This document shows, piece after piece, positions 35,241 to 44,947 of a DNA stretch of 58,283 bases (its first letter is position 1; every line of letters begins with the position of its first letter). The DNA lies in assembly GCA_030612765.1 (NCBI GenBank), contig JAUWNG010000006.1, positions 1-58,283 of the forward strand. The letters are read 5' to 3'. The notes below the pieces were generated by a model, which was not told where the DNA came from, did not search any database, and worked only from the letters and a program-made list of their open reading frames with translations. The translations under genes and the position numbers were made by a program. This DNA is from Planctomycetota bacterium (GTDB lineage Bacteria; Planctomycetota; Planctomycetia; Pirellulales; Thermoguttaceae).

Positions 35241-36332
35241 TCATCCATCGCCGCTCTCTCCGAACGGGCTGGATTTGCGCGGCAACAGTTTGCATAGCAG
35301 AACCCCGCCGAAATAGAGAAAAGTCAATGGAATTGCCATCAAAGTCATGCTGGAAGGGTCGGGCGGAGTGAGCATGGCCGATAGTACAAAAATCACAAAG
35401 ATCGCAATCTTCCACTGCGAAAGATAATTCTGCACCGTGAACACGCCGATCCGCTCGAGGAACAATATCACCAGCGGCAACTGGAACCCGATCCCGAAAC
35501 CGATCGGCAAGATCATCACGAACCCGAGCCACTCGTTGATCCGCGGGTCGGGGTCGATACCCAGACTGCTGTTGAAAGTCAGCAAGAAGCCCAACACCGG
35601 CTTGAAGACGACGAAAAACGCCAAAGACACCCCGAGCAGAAACAGACCGAGGCTGAACGGCAAGTAAATATGGACGTAGCGGCGTTCGCGGGGATATAGC
35701 CCCGCCGCCACGAAGTGCCATATCTGAATAAATATCCACGGGCTGGCCAGCAAAACGCCAACCAGCAAGGACGCCTTGAGATAGACGGTAAACGCCTCTT
35801 GGGCGTTGAGGCTTTTGGTTCGCAGCCGCGGGTCGTCCTCGCTACGACGCCAGAGAAACAGCCGCAGGAGATTTTCCCCGCGGTCCTCCGCCTCTTTTGG
35901 CCCAACTCCGTCTTCGGCCGTTTTAGGTTTCGACGGCGGTTGAACGTCGGCGAACTGTTTTGGATAGGCGTTTTTCAGTTGCAGGAGCAAGTCGGTCGAG
36001 TCGATGTAGACCTCCTCGGCCAACAGATTTTCCACTTTAATTCGATGTTCTATCTCCTGATCGGTCCAGGGCAAAGGCCGTCCTGATTTCTTCAACTCCT
36101 GTAAATCACCCTGGACGCGCTGAACGGACTCCTTCTGGTAGTACGCGGTCAGGGCCTGGGAGAGCGGCCGCTGGATGAACTGAACGACACGCCCGCCAAT
36201 GAAAAGCCCGACGATGAAACCGATCGCCAGTCCGATAACCGCCCTGAACAAACATATCCGCAATTCTTCGAGGTGTTCCCCAAAGGTCATCGTGCTCTCT
36301 TGAAACAGATCGTCTTCAGTCGGTTTGGGCAT
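35241..36332 (-). CDS. tatC: Sec-independent protein translocase subunit TatC
   Basis: This 363-residue membrane protein has the TatC N-terminus (TFGEHLEELRICLFRAV) with conserved Glu residues, six hydrophobic segments, and a C-terminal half with LPIGFGIGFQLPLVILFL. A large hydrophilic insertion (roughly residues 50-180) lies in the first periplasmic loop. It recognises twin-arginine signals such as those of the two exported oxidoreductases at 16-19 kb. ATG at 36332 is chosen over an upstream ATG at 36353. tatA/tatB are not in the window. Confidence 0.88.
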   Translation of the reverse strand: MPKPTEDDLFQESTMTFGEHLEELRICLFRAVIGLAIGFIVGLFIGGRVVQFIQRPLSQALTAYYQKESVQRVQGDLQELKKSGRPLPWTDQEIEHRIKVENLLAEEVYIDSTDLLLQLKNAYPKQFADVQPPSKPKTAEDGVGPKEAEDRGENLLRLFLWRRSEDDPRLRTKSLNAQEAFTVYLKASLLVGVLLASPWIFIQIWHFVAAGLYPRERRYVHIYLPFSLGLFLLGVSLAFFVVFKPVLGFLLTFNSSLGIDPDPRINEWLGFVMILPIGFGIGFQLPLVILFLERIGVFTVQNYLSQWKIAIFVIFVLSAMLTPPDPSSMTLMAIPLTFLYFGGVLLCKLLPRKSSPFGESGDG

Positions 36333-36468
36333 TGGCGCTCTCGTGTAAAGCAATTAAGTTTAACACCGTAGGCGGCCCGCCGCAACAAAACCCGGGAGGA
36401 CTCGCCCCTCTCCATACACATTGTAATAATTTTTTCCGTCGTTCCACTTTTTCAAGCTCTGTCCGTCG

Positions 36469-37572
<1,104 letters not shown>

Positions 37573-37661
37573 TATCCGGCGGCATTGGGGCATCTTCCAC
37601 CCCCTCCGTCCGTCGGATATAATAGAATTAATGTGACCTGATTCCCGGCCAGGAGCTTTCA

Positions 37662-38618
37662 ATGTCCACTGCAACGGTAGATTTGGGGCCGGTCCCTAGC
37701 AGTTGGAAGCGGCGGCACCTGTTGGGGTTGGAAGAGCTTTCGGCCGAGGAGATCACCCTGATCCTCGATAAGGCCGAGGTGTTTAGGCAGGCAATGGACG
37801 CCGGCGAGCGGAGGATTCCGCTGCTGACCGGACGGACCTGCGTGAACCTGTTCTTCGAGGATTCGACCCGCACGCGGAACAGCTTTTCGCTGGCCGCGCG
37901 GCGGCTGGGGGCCGAGGCGCTGGATTTCTCTACCTCGACCAGCAGCCTGTCGAAGGGCGAGACCGTCATCGACACGGCCAAGAACATCGAGGCGATGGGC
38001 GTCGACGCCGTGGTGGTGCGTCACCGTACGCCGGGCACACCGCTGCTGCTGGCCAACAATCTCCGCTGTAGCGTGATAAACGCCGGCGACGGCCCGCACG
38101 AACATCCCACCCAGGGGCTGCTGGACATCCTGACCATCCGCCGGCGCAAGGGTCGCATCGAGGGCCTGACGGTGGCCCTGGTCGGCGACATCGCCCACAG
38201 CCGCACTGCCCGATCGAACATTTGGGGACTAAAAAAACTCGGCGCAAAAATCATCGTCTGCGGTCCCTCGACGTTGGTCTCGCCCCGCTGGGCCGAGTTG
38301 GGAGTCGAATACTCATACAGCCTGGACGATATTCTCCCGCGAGTGGACGTGTTGAACCTGCTGCGGATCCAGTTCGAGCGGCAGTACACCCGGCCGTTCC
38401 CTTCGGTGCGGGAATACGCCCATCTGTACGCGATGGACCGCGCGCGGCTGGCCAAGGCCAAATCGGACGTCTTGATCCTGGCCCCCGGCCCGATCAACCG
38501 GGGCGTGGAGGTCGCGGCCGAAGTAGCCGACGGCCCCCAGTCGGCGATCCTCGATCAAGTGACCAACGGCGTGGCGGTGCGGATGGCCGTGCTGTGGCTG
38601 ATTCTCGGGCAGAGGTGA
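37662..38618 (+). CDS. pyrB: Aspartate carbamoyltransferase catalytic subunit
   Basis: This 318-residue enzyme of pyrimidine synthesis condenses carbamoyl phosphate and aspartate. The carbamoyl-phosphate loop [11 protein letters not shown] (residues ~65-75), [10 protein letters not shown] around residue 145, and a [12 protein letters not shown] segment later are clear. AGGAGC lies just upstream of ATG 37662, and a TATAAT at 37618-37623 could be its -10 box. No regulatory pyrI is present. Confidence 0.94.
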   Translation: MSTATVDLGPVPSSWKRRHLLGLEELSAEEITLILDKAEVFRQAMDAGERRIPLLTGRTCVNLFFEDSTRTRNSFSLAARRLGAEALDFSTSTSSLSKGETVIDTAKNIEAMGVDAVVVRHRTPGTPLLLANNLRCSVINAGDGPHEHPTQGLLDILTIRRRKGRIEGLTVALVGDIAHSRTARSNIWGLKKLGAKIIVCGPSTLVSPRWAELGVEYSYSLDDILPRVDVLNLLRIQFERQYTRPFPSVREYAHLYAMDRARLAKAKSDVLILAPGPINRGVEVAAEVADGPQSAILDQVTNGVAVRMAVLWLILGQR

Positions 38619-38630
38619 AGGGAAATCACG

Positions 38631-38691
38631 GTAGGGTGCGTCCGCGACCCACCAAAAACAAGAATATCGGGGCGTCGCGGACGCACCCTAC
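38631..38691. repeat. REP/BIME-like palindrome (GTAGGGTGCGTCCGC type)
   Basis: It starts GTAGGGTGCGTCCGCGAC and ends GTCGCGGACGCACCCTAC. It lies just downstream of pyrB. Confidence 0.85.
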
Positions 38692-38715
38692 GATGCTGAA
38701 CACGGAACATCCGTC

Positions 38716-38919
38716 ATGTTAAAACGTTTCCTGGATAAGATGATGACGGTTAAGCGACTTACAATCGTTCTTGGCATCTTGATAATTTGCGGCATTTTCT
38801 CGGCGGTGTTGACTCCACCAGACCCATACAGCGCTTGGCTCCTCTATTTCATGCTACTTGGCGTCGCAGCAGTCGCGGTGTTGACAATTTGGTCGTTCAG
38901 AAGGCGACGGGGCGGATAA
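38716..38919 (+). CDS. Small membrane protein, two transmembrane helices
   Basis: This 67-residue protein (MLKRFLDKMMTVKRLTIVLG) has hydrophobic spans at residues ~15-32 and ~42-60, with PPDPY between. Its C-terminus is basic (RRRRGG). Weak GGAACA upstream of the ATG. No family recognised. Confidence 0.45.
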   Translation: MLKRFLDKMMTVKRLTIVLGILIICGIFSAVLTPPDPYSAWLLYFMLLGVAAVAVLTIWSFRRRRGG

Positions 38920-38925
38920 CAAGCT

Positions 38926-38957
38926 GGTGGGACTGCACTATGCTTGTCCCACCCTAC
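38926..38957. repeat. Half-palindrome GGTGGGAC/GTCCCACC followed by CTAC
   Basis: A small hairpin related to the one at 22579-22610. The right foot CCCTAC matches the GTAGGG class of repeats. Confidence 0.55.
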
Positions 38958-38975
38958 ACTTTTATCCCGCACTCT

Positions 38976-39158
38976 TCACGAATTGCGCGAGGCACGTTGT
39001 TCGACCGGCTTGGGGCGTCGCGGCGGCAAGGAGACGACTTGTCGGCCGCTCGCCTGCTCTTGCGCTTTCAGATCGCGATGTATTGCCTTGAGGTCATACC
39101 CGAATTGCTTCGCGTATGCCTCACGAATTTCTCGCACTTCTTTCACGATGCTGTCCAT
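38976..39158 (-). CDS. Small antitoxin-like protein of unknown function
   Basis: This 60-residue protein (MDSIVKEVREIREAYAKQFG) belongs to a widespread type with RDLKAQEQASGRQVV and a proline-rich C-terminus, often found beside PIN or other toxins in cyanobacteria and planctomycetes. No partner is adjacent here. ATG at 39158 is chosen because the family starts with MDSI/MEEI-like residues. Confidence 0.55.
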   Translation of the reverse strand: MDSIVKEVREIREAYAKQFGYDLKAIHRDLKAQEQASGRQVVSLPPRRPKPVEQRASRNS

Positions 39159-39249
39159 TAGGATAATTTTACCACGCTCGATTACCAGTGGAAGCCATTT
39201 GTTGCGGCAACCCATTTATCAATCCGGTTTTTACTTTCGCTCGAGATTT

Positions 39250-39460
39250 ATTGCCCCGAAGGGGCACCGGTTCTCCCAGGCCAGGGCAACGCCCTGGTGG
39301 AGGTTGGGTACACGCTTGTTTCCGATCGGTCCAACGGACCAACGGTTCCCCTATCGTCCGCAGAGAGCGGTTGGCCCGTTGGGCCGGAAGGGGGTTTCCC
39401 TTGTCCCCGTTCACCAGGGCGTTGCCCTGGCCTGGGAGAACAAAGGGCCTTCGGCCCAAA
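39250..39460. repeat. ~210-bp element with 30-bp perfect inverted arms
   Basis: Exact inverted arms of 30 bases lie at 39270-39299 and 39412-39441 (arm words GTTCTCCCAGGCC and GGCCTGGGAGAAC). Each arm itself contains a small hairpin, CCAGGGC/GCCCTGG. Short CCCGAAGGG-type hairpins sit at both outer edges. It resembles the element at 58018-58172 in plan. No gene is seen in this gap. Confidence 0.8.
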
Positions 39461-39575
39461 TATTTTTACTCTTGCATGGAACAAAAACGGCCGAATATAT
39501 CGGCCCCCAAAGTTGCGGTCATTTAATGCACACCACCCGTAGTCTACTCCCTCCGATTCTGATATCCTGAATATC

Positions 39576-40772
39576 GTGAACACACAAGAAGACTCCACTT
39601 CCCCGACGCCGCATTTGGCCGTGCCTTCGCCGGACAACGGCGACGATGAGCTGAGCCAACGGGTCCAATCGCTGCGCCTGCCGCAACATGCCGGCTCGGG
39701 GGGATCGACCGGTGGACGGGTCGGCTGGATTTTCTGTCTGCTGCTGGCCGGCAGCACGGCCGTGCTCGGCTACTTGTTGTATGTCGAGCGTATGACACCC
39801 GCGCCGGAGCAAGTTGAGCAAGCCCAGCCGAACGCCCCGCCCGCGCGGGGACCGTCCGAGGCGACGGCCTCCTCGGGCAACTTTGCCCTGGAGGCGAAGG
39901 GGCACATCATCCCCGCCCACCAAATTCTCGTCAGCCCCAAGGTCGGCGGGATGGTGGTCAAGATGCGGATCATTGAGTCGCAAAGGGTGAAGAAAGGGGA
40001 CATACTGGCCGAGTTGGAGGACACCGAGTATCGCGCCGACCGGGACCGGGCCAAGGCCATCCTGGAAGCGGCCAAACATCAACTCGCCGAATTGGAGCGG
40101 GGGTTTCGACCCGAGGAAATCGAACAGGCCAGGGCCGAGTTGGCAGAGGCACAGGTGCAACTCGTGCAGTTGAAGGCCGACCATGAACGCGCCGCCGAAC
40201 TGCTGAAAAAACGGGTCCTCTCGCAAGAGCAGTTCGATCTGGCGTTGAGCAGATTCAAGGCCATGGAACGTCGCGTGCAGCGGCTGCAATTGGCGCTCGA
40301 ACTCATGGAAAAAGGCCCGCGGATCGAGCGGATCAATATCGCCCGGGCGCAAGTCCTCCAGGCCGAGGCCGAATTGGCGAAGGCCCAATGGCGGTTGGAC
40401 AATTGCATCATTCGCGCGCCGGTCTCCGGCACGATCCTGACAAAGAACGCCGAGGAGGGGAGTCTCGTCAATCCGATCGCCATGCAGGGTTTCTACAGCC
40501 TCTGCGAAATGGCCGATCTGTCCGACCTCGAGGTGGAACTGAAGATATTGGAACGCGAGATCAGCAAAGTCTTCAAGGGCCAGAAGTGCAAAGTCCGGGC
40601 GGACGCCTACCCCGACCGCGTTTATGAGGGCTACGTGTCGCGGCTGATGCCGACCGCCGATCGAGGCAAGGCCGCGATCCCGGTCCGCGTGAAGGTGAAA
40701 GTACCCACGGAGGAAGAAGGCGTTTATCTCAAGCCGGACATGGGGGTGCTGGTGTCGTTCTTAAAGGAATAG
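39576..40772 (+). CDS. HlyD/RND-type periplasmic adaptor (membrane fusion protein)
   Basis: This 398-residue protein has one N-terminal transmembrane helix (residues ~48-68), a biotinyl-lipoyl-like half (GHIIPAHQILVSPKVGG), a long coiled-coil region with ERGFRPEEIEQARAEL, and a C-terminal beta domain (RAPVSGTILTKNAEEG). It links the inner-membrane ABC/FtsX complex to the envelope, exporting an unknown substrate. Start GTG 39576. It is the first gene of the operon HlyD, ATPase, permease, permease. Confidence 0.88.
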   Translation: MNTQEDSTSPTPHLAVPSPDNGDDELSQRVQSLRLPQHAGSGGSTGGRVGWIFCLLLAGSTAVLGYLLYVERMTPAPEQVEQAQPNAPPARGPSEATASSGNFALEAKGHIIPAHQILVSPKVGGMVVKMRIIESQRVKKGDILAELEDTEYRADRDRAKAILEAAKHQLAELERGFRPEEIEQARAELAEAQVQLVQLKADHERAAELLKKRVLSQEQFDLALSRFKAMERRVQRLQLALELMEKGPRIERINIARAQVLQAEAELAKAQWRLDNCIIRAPVSGTILTKNAEEGSLVNPIAMQGFYSLCEMADLSDLEVELKILEREISKVFKGQKCKVRADAYPDRVYEGYVSRLMPTADRGKAAIPVRVKVKVPTEEEGVYLKPDMGVLVSFLKE

Positions 40773-40777
40773 AATGT

Positions 40778-40870
40778 TCGGGATTTGGGGATCGGGATTC
40801 GGGGTTCGGGAAAAAATGTTCTCAGCCCCGAATCCCCAATCCCGAGCCCCGAATCCCGAATCCCGAACCC
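40778..40870. repeat. GGGATTCGGG-type palindromic cluster
   Basis: Repeats of TCGGGATTCGGGG on the left are mirrored by CCCCGAATCCC on the right, with AAAAAATGTTCTC between. It fills the gap before the ATPase start and explains the false extended open frame from 40774. The gap is also unusual in base composition. Confidence 0.75.
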
Positions 40871-40872
40871 AA

Positions 40873-41580
40873 ATGGACAACATAACCAATAACGATCCGA
40901 TCGTTCGCGTACACGGAGTCCACAAGTTCTTCCGTCGCGGCAGCGAGCGGCTGGACGTGCTCAACGGTGTGACGCTGGAAGTGACGGAAGGGGAATTTCT
41001 CGGTCTGATGGGCCCCAGCGGCTCTGGAAAAACGACCCTGCTGAACCTGATCGCCGGACTGGACAAGCCCAGCCAGGGCGAGGTTCGGGTCGGCGACCGG
41101 TTGATTTCCTCGATGTCGGAGGGGGAACTGGCCGGCTGGCGCACCCGGAACATCGGCTTCATTTTTCAGTTTTACCACCTCCTGCCGGTACTGACCGCCT
41201 ACGAGAACGTGGAGTTGCCGCTATTGCTTCTGTCCCTGTCGGCGGCCCAGCGGAGACAGCAGGTGACAACCGCGTTGGAACTGGTGGGCCTGTCCGACCG
41301 TGTCCGCCATCGCCCCGGCCAACTCTCCGGCGGCGAACAGCAGCGGGTGGGGATCGCCCGGGCCATCGTCACCGACCCGACCTTGATCGTCGCCGACGAG
41401 CCGACCGGCGACCTCGACGCCCACTCCGCCAAGGAAATCCTCGACTTGCTTTGCGAGCTGCGCCAAACGCTGGGAAAAACGATCCTCCTGGTCACTCACG
41501 ACCCACGCGCCGCCGAACGGGCCAATCGCCTGATGCACCTCGACAAGGGGCTGCTGGTGGAGCAGACCGACCGTGAATGA
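40873..41580 (+). CDS. ABC transporter ATP-binding protein (LolD/MacB type)
   Basis: This 235-residue ATPase has Walker A GPSGSGKT, Q-loop FIFQFYHLLP, signature LSGGEQQRVGIARAI, Walker B LIVADEPTGDLD and the H-loop VTHD. It powers the two FtsX-type permeases downstream. ATG at 40873 is chosen because upstream codons derive from the repeat. The spacing of 230 bp to the next gene is filled by another repeat array. Confidence 0.93.
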   Translation: MDNITNNDPIVRVHGVHKFFRRGSERLDVLNGVTLEVTEGEFLGLMGPSGSGKTTLLNLIAGLDKPSQGEVRVGDRLISSMSEGELAGWRTRNIGFIFQFYHLLPVLTAYENVELPLLLLSLSAAQRRQQVTTALELVGLSDRVRHRPGQLSGGEQQRVGIARAIVTDPTLIVADEPTGDLDAHSAKEILDLLCELRQTLGKTILLVTHDPRAAERANRLMHLDKGLLVEQTDRE

Positions 41581-41596
41581 AAAAACACTCACACAA

Positions 41597-41808
41597 ATGA
41601 CGAATGAATGACGAATGTCGAATGTCGAATGAATGACGAATGTCGAAAACAAAATGTCGAACAACAGACGCCCGGCGGCTTGGGGCTTCGTCATTGTAAT
41701 TTCGACATTTCTTCGACATTCGACATTCGTCATTCGACATTCATTCGACATTTAGTTTTCGACATTCGTCATTCATTCGTCATTTTGATTTCGACATTCG
41801 TCATTTCC
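41597..41808. repeat. Array of GAATGACGAATGTC units in both orientations
   Basis: The left half repeats GACGAATGTCGAATGAATG-like words; the right half is the inverse (CATTCGTCATTCGACATTC-like words), with about 45 bp of unrelated sequence between. Units are variable in length and not regularly spaced, so this is not a CRISPR. It separates the ATPase and the first permease. Confidence 0.8.
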
Positions 41809-41810
41809 CC

Positions 41811-43085
41811 ATGAAATACCTCAAGCTGATCTTCCGCAACATCGGCCGCAACCCGCTGCGGTCGTCGCTTACTTCGCTGGTAACGATCGTCCTGGTGTTC
41901 GTGGTCACCATGGTCTGGTCGATCCTTTGGCTGCTGAGCATCGTGACGACCGAGAAGAGCGAGAATTTCCAGGCAATGGTGACGGAGCGGTGGTCCGCGC
42001 CCAGCCACATGCCGCTCAGTTACGCCGAAGTCCTCGGTCGCGGGGCCGCGCGGAACCCCGGCGACGTGAAGCCGCTGGATTCGATGACCTGGCAATTCTA
42101 CATCGGCACGCTCGACCCCGAGAATCCATCGAGCAAGAACATGATATTCGCCATCGCCTGCGATCCGGACAAGATCGCCGCGCTGAAGGAAGGCAAGTTC
42201 GCCACGATGATGGATGGGCTGGAATCGTTGCCCGACGCCCAAGAAGCCCAAGTGCTCGCCGACGTAGCCAAACTGAAGGACACTCCGCGGGGAATTATCG
42301 TCGGCCAAAACCATCTGAAAACCACGAACAAGCGGATCGGTGAGCGGTTCAAGTTGACGGGCGTCTCGATCACCAAGGGCCTCGATCTGGAGTTCGAGAT
42401 CGTCGCCGCGTTTCCGCCCGGCCGATACGACACCATGGCCGCCTTCAACCGCGAATACTACAACAACGAGTTGGACGCCTACCCTGGACGCCACAGCGGA
42501 CAAAAACATCCATTGGCCGACCGGAGCTTGAACCTGATGGTGCTGAAGGTCGCCGACTCGGCGGCGTTCACCCGTCTGGCGTCGCAGATCGAGAATTCGC
42601 CCGAGTTGAGCAACCCGGCCGTCCGCTGCGAAACGATGGCCTCCGGGCTGGCCTCGATGTTGGAGATGTTCCGCGACCTGATCTGGGCCATGCGTTGGAT
42701 GCTGGCTCCCGCCTGTCTGGCGACGATCCTGCTGGTGATCGCAAATGCCATCAGCATCAGCGTGCGTGAACGGCGGCTGGAACTAGCGGTGTTGAAGGTG
42801 CTCGGCTTTCGGCCCTATCAGATCATGGTCCTGGTGTTGGGTGAATCGCTTTTGTTGGGCACCGGCGCGGGACTGGCCAGCGCCGTGCTCAGCTACGGCA
42901 TAATCAACTGGGGGATGGGCGGAATCCCATTTCCCATCGGGTTCTTCGACCGGTTCATGGTTCCGGCCGATGCGTTCTGGTGGGGACCGGCCATTGGAGG
43001 GCTGGCCGCGCTGCTGGGCAGCTTCTTGCCCGCCTGGACGGCCAGAAGCGTGAAAGTGGCCGAAGTGTTCTCGAAGGTGGCATAA
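41811..43085 (+). CDS. FtsX-type ABC permease, MacB-like (first)
   Basis: This 424-residue protein has TM1 near residues 22-45, a ~220-residue extracytoplasmic domain, and three C-terminal transmembrane segments (ISVRERRLELAVLKVLGF is the cytoplasmic coupling segment). ATG at 41811 opens with MKYLKLIFRNIGRNPLR. It belongs to the export system with the adaptor and ATPase. Confidence 0.88.
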   Translation: MKYLKLIFRNIGRNPLRSSLTSLVTIVLVFVVTMVWSILWLLSIVTTEKSENFQAMVTERWSAPSHMPLSYAEVLGRGAARNPGDVKPLDSMTWQFYIGTLDPENPSSKNMIFAIACDPDKIAALKEGKFATMMDGLESLPDAQEAQVLADVAKLKDTPRGIIVGQNHLKTTNKRIGERFKLTGVSITKGLDLEFEIVAAFPPGRYDTMAAFNREYYNNELDAYPGRHSGQKHPLADRSLNLMVLKVADSAAFTRLASQIENSPELSNPAVRCETMASGLASMLEMFRDLIWAMRWMLAPACLATILLVIANAISISVRERRLELAVLKVLGFRPYQIMVLVLGESLLLGTGAGLASAVLSYGIINWGMGGIPFPIGFFDRFMVPADAFWWGPAIGGLAALLGSFLPAWTARSVKVAEVFSKVA

Positions 43086-43116
43086 TGGTATAATTCTATT
43101 TCTAGCGAGAAGTGCA

Positions 43117-43330
43117 ATGAAAATAAGCTACGATCCCGAAGTCGACGCACTTTACATCCGCTTGATCGATGGCGAGCAAGAATGCCGCACGGTCAGGCTG
43201 AACGAAGAGATCGCCCTGAACATCGGTTTCAACGAAACATTGGTGGGCATTGAGATTCTCGACGCCAAACAAGTGCTGGGAAAGGGGGAGTTGCCCCCGA
43301 TTGTGCTGGAAAACGTGTCCGTAGCCGCCG

Positions 43331-43335
<5 letters not shown>
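43117..43335 (+). CDS. DUF2283 family small protein
   Basis: This 72-residue protein matches the DUF2283 signature (KISYDPEVDALYIRL at the start, then GFNETLVGIEILDA). Its function is not known; members are often near toxin-antitoxin genes. It interrupts the two permease genes. Its TAA stop (43333-43335) is the second to fourth base region of the terminal repeat of palindromic element copy F. Confidence 0.85.
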
Positions 43336-43468
<133 letters not shown>

Positions 43469-43496
43469 GTCAGCTCCATTCATCACGCTTTTGCTA

Positions 43497-44822
43497 ATGA
43501 TCCTGGAACTTTTAGCCGTCGCCGTCGCGCTGATGCTGCTGCTCTGGGGGATTGGAAAAATCCCGCTGAGCTACAACCTGCGCAACCTGACGGTCCGCTG
43601 GAAGACCACGCTGATGACCGCGCTGGCCTTCACCGCCGTGATTGCCCTGCTGACGGTAATGATGGCCTTCGTCGGCGGCATGAAAAAAATGACCGAAGGG
43701 ACCGGCCGGCCGGACAACGTGCTCGTGCTCTCCGACGGCGCGACCAACGAGGCGATCAGCAACCTTCCGATCGTCGACCTCTCGGAGATCGAGAACCTGC
43801 CCGAAGTCGCCCGGGCCGAAGGCCGGCCGTTGGCCAGCCGCGAAGCATTCATGGTGGCCATTCAATCGGCGCCGACCCCTTCCGGCGGGCGGCCGAAACG
43901 CCGCATCCTCCAACTCCGCGGGATCGAGGATCCTCGACTGACTGCTTGGATCCACGACCTTGAATTGTTGCCCGGCGGAAGTTGGTTCTCCGAGGCGGGC
44001 GTACAGGAAGCGCCGGCCGACGGCGACACCCCCGCGCCGATGATCCAGGCGGTGCTCGGCGAAGGAATCGCCGGCGAGTTGGCCCGCGACCGTACTCCCC
44101 AACAGCTTGCCGCGGCCAAGAACCCCGACCGCCTCGACGTCGGCGACACCTTCACGCTCGGCAACCGGACGTGGATCGTCGTGGGCGTGCTCGACTCGGC
44201 CGGTTCGATCTTCAATTCCGAAATCTGGGCCAAGCGATCCTTGGCCGCCGCGGTGTTCGGCAAGGAAAACTACACCACGCTGGTGCTCCGCGCCAAAGAC
44301 GCCGAGGCCGCCAAACGCCTGAAAACGTTTCTCGCCGAAGGCTACGAAAAAGCCGCGCTCAATCCAAAAGTGGAACTCGATTTCTACAAGGACCTTTCCG
44401 AAACGAGCGCCCAGTTCTCCTACGCCATCGGTTTTCTGGCGATAGTGATGTCGATCGGCGGAATCTTCGGCGTGATGAACACGATGTTCGCCGCCGTCAG
44501 CCAGCGGGTGGGCGACATCGGCGTGCTGCGGCTGCTTGGCTTCAACCGCCGGCAAATCCTCGTCTCGTTCCTGCTCGAGTCGCTGCTGATCGCGCTGGTC
44601 GGCGGATTGCTCGGCTGCGCGATCGGTTCGCTCAGCGACGGCTGGACGGCCAGCAGCGTGGTCGGCGGACACGGAGGCGGCAAGTTCATCGTCCTGCAAT
44701 TGGCGGTAGACGCCGAAATCATCGCCACCGGCATATTGCTCAGCCTATCGATGGGCCTGCTCGGCGGACTACTGCCGGCGCTTTCGGCCATGCGGCTTAG
44801 GCCGCTCGATGCTCTCAGGTAG
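43497..44822 (+). CDS. FtsX-type ABC permease, MacB-like (second)
   Basis: This 441-residue permease starts MILELLAVAVALML and has the same plan as the first: one N-terminal transmembrane helix, an extracytoplasmic domain, and three C-terminal segments with a coupling region (FAAVSQRVGDIGVLRLLGFN). The ATG at 43497 has no clear ribosome-binding site; the longer frame from 43440 is repeat-encoded (MAPFFNGLL). The palindromic element upstream may have altered its initiation region. Confidence 0.85.
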   Translation: MILELLAVAVALMLLLWGIGKIPLSYNLRNLTVRWKTTLMTALAFTAVIALLTVMMAFVGGMKKMTEGTGRPDNVLVLSDGATNEAISNLPIVDLSEIENLPEVARAEGRPLASREAFMVAIQSAPTPSGGRPKRRILQLRGIEDPRLTAWIHDLELLPGGSWFSEAGVQEAPADGDTPAPMIQAVLGEGIAGELARDRTPQQLAAAKNPDRLDVGDTFTLGNRTWIVVGVLDSAGSIFNSEIWAKRSLAAAVFGKENYTTLVLRAKDAEAAKRLKTFLAEGYEKAALNPKVELDFYKDLSETSAQFSYAIGFLAIVMSIGGIFGVMNTMFAAVSQRVGDIGVLRLLGFNRRQILVSFLLESLLIALVGGLLGCAIGSLSDGWTASSVVGGHGGGKFIVLQLAVDAEIIATGILLSLSMGLLGGLLPALSAMRLRPLDALR

Positions 44823-44836
44823 CGAGTATCCAGCCC

Positions 44837-44930
44837 GCATTTCTCACCACGGTGTGCCACTGCTTGGAACAAGCAGTGTTGGGGCAATGGGTTACGCTCG
44901 GCACTGCTTCTGCGAAGCAGTGGCACACTG
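44837..44930. repeat. Nested palindrome, GTGTGCCACTGCTT type (second copy)
   Basis: Left flank GCATTTCTCACCACGG, then GTGTGCCAC, hairpin CACTGCTTG/CAAGCAGTG, a spacer, hairpin CACTGCTTC/GAAGCAGTG and GTGGCACAC. It shares flank and brackets with 1666-1762. It lies between two convergent genes. Confidence 0.85.
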
Positions 44931-44947
44931 TTGCCGATTCTTCTCGT

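Noticed and set aside
41597-41808. Possible CRISPR array
   Set aside because: Repeat units vary in length, are not separated by uniform spacers, and occur in both orientations.
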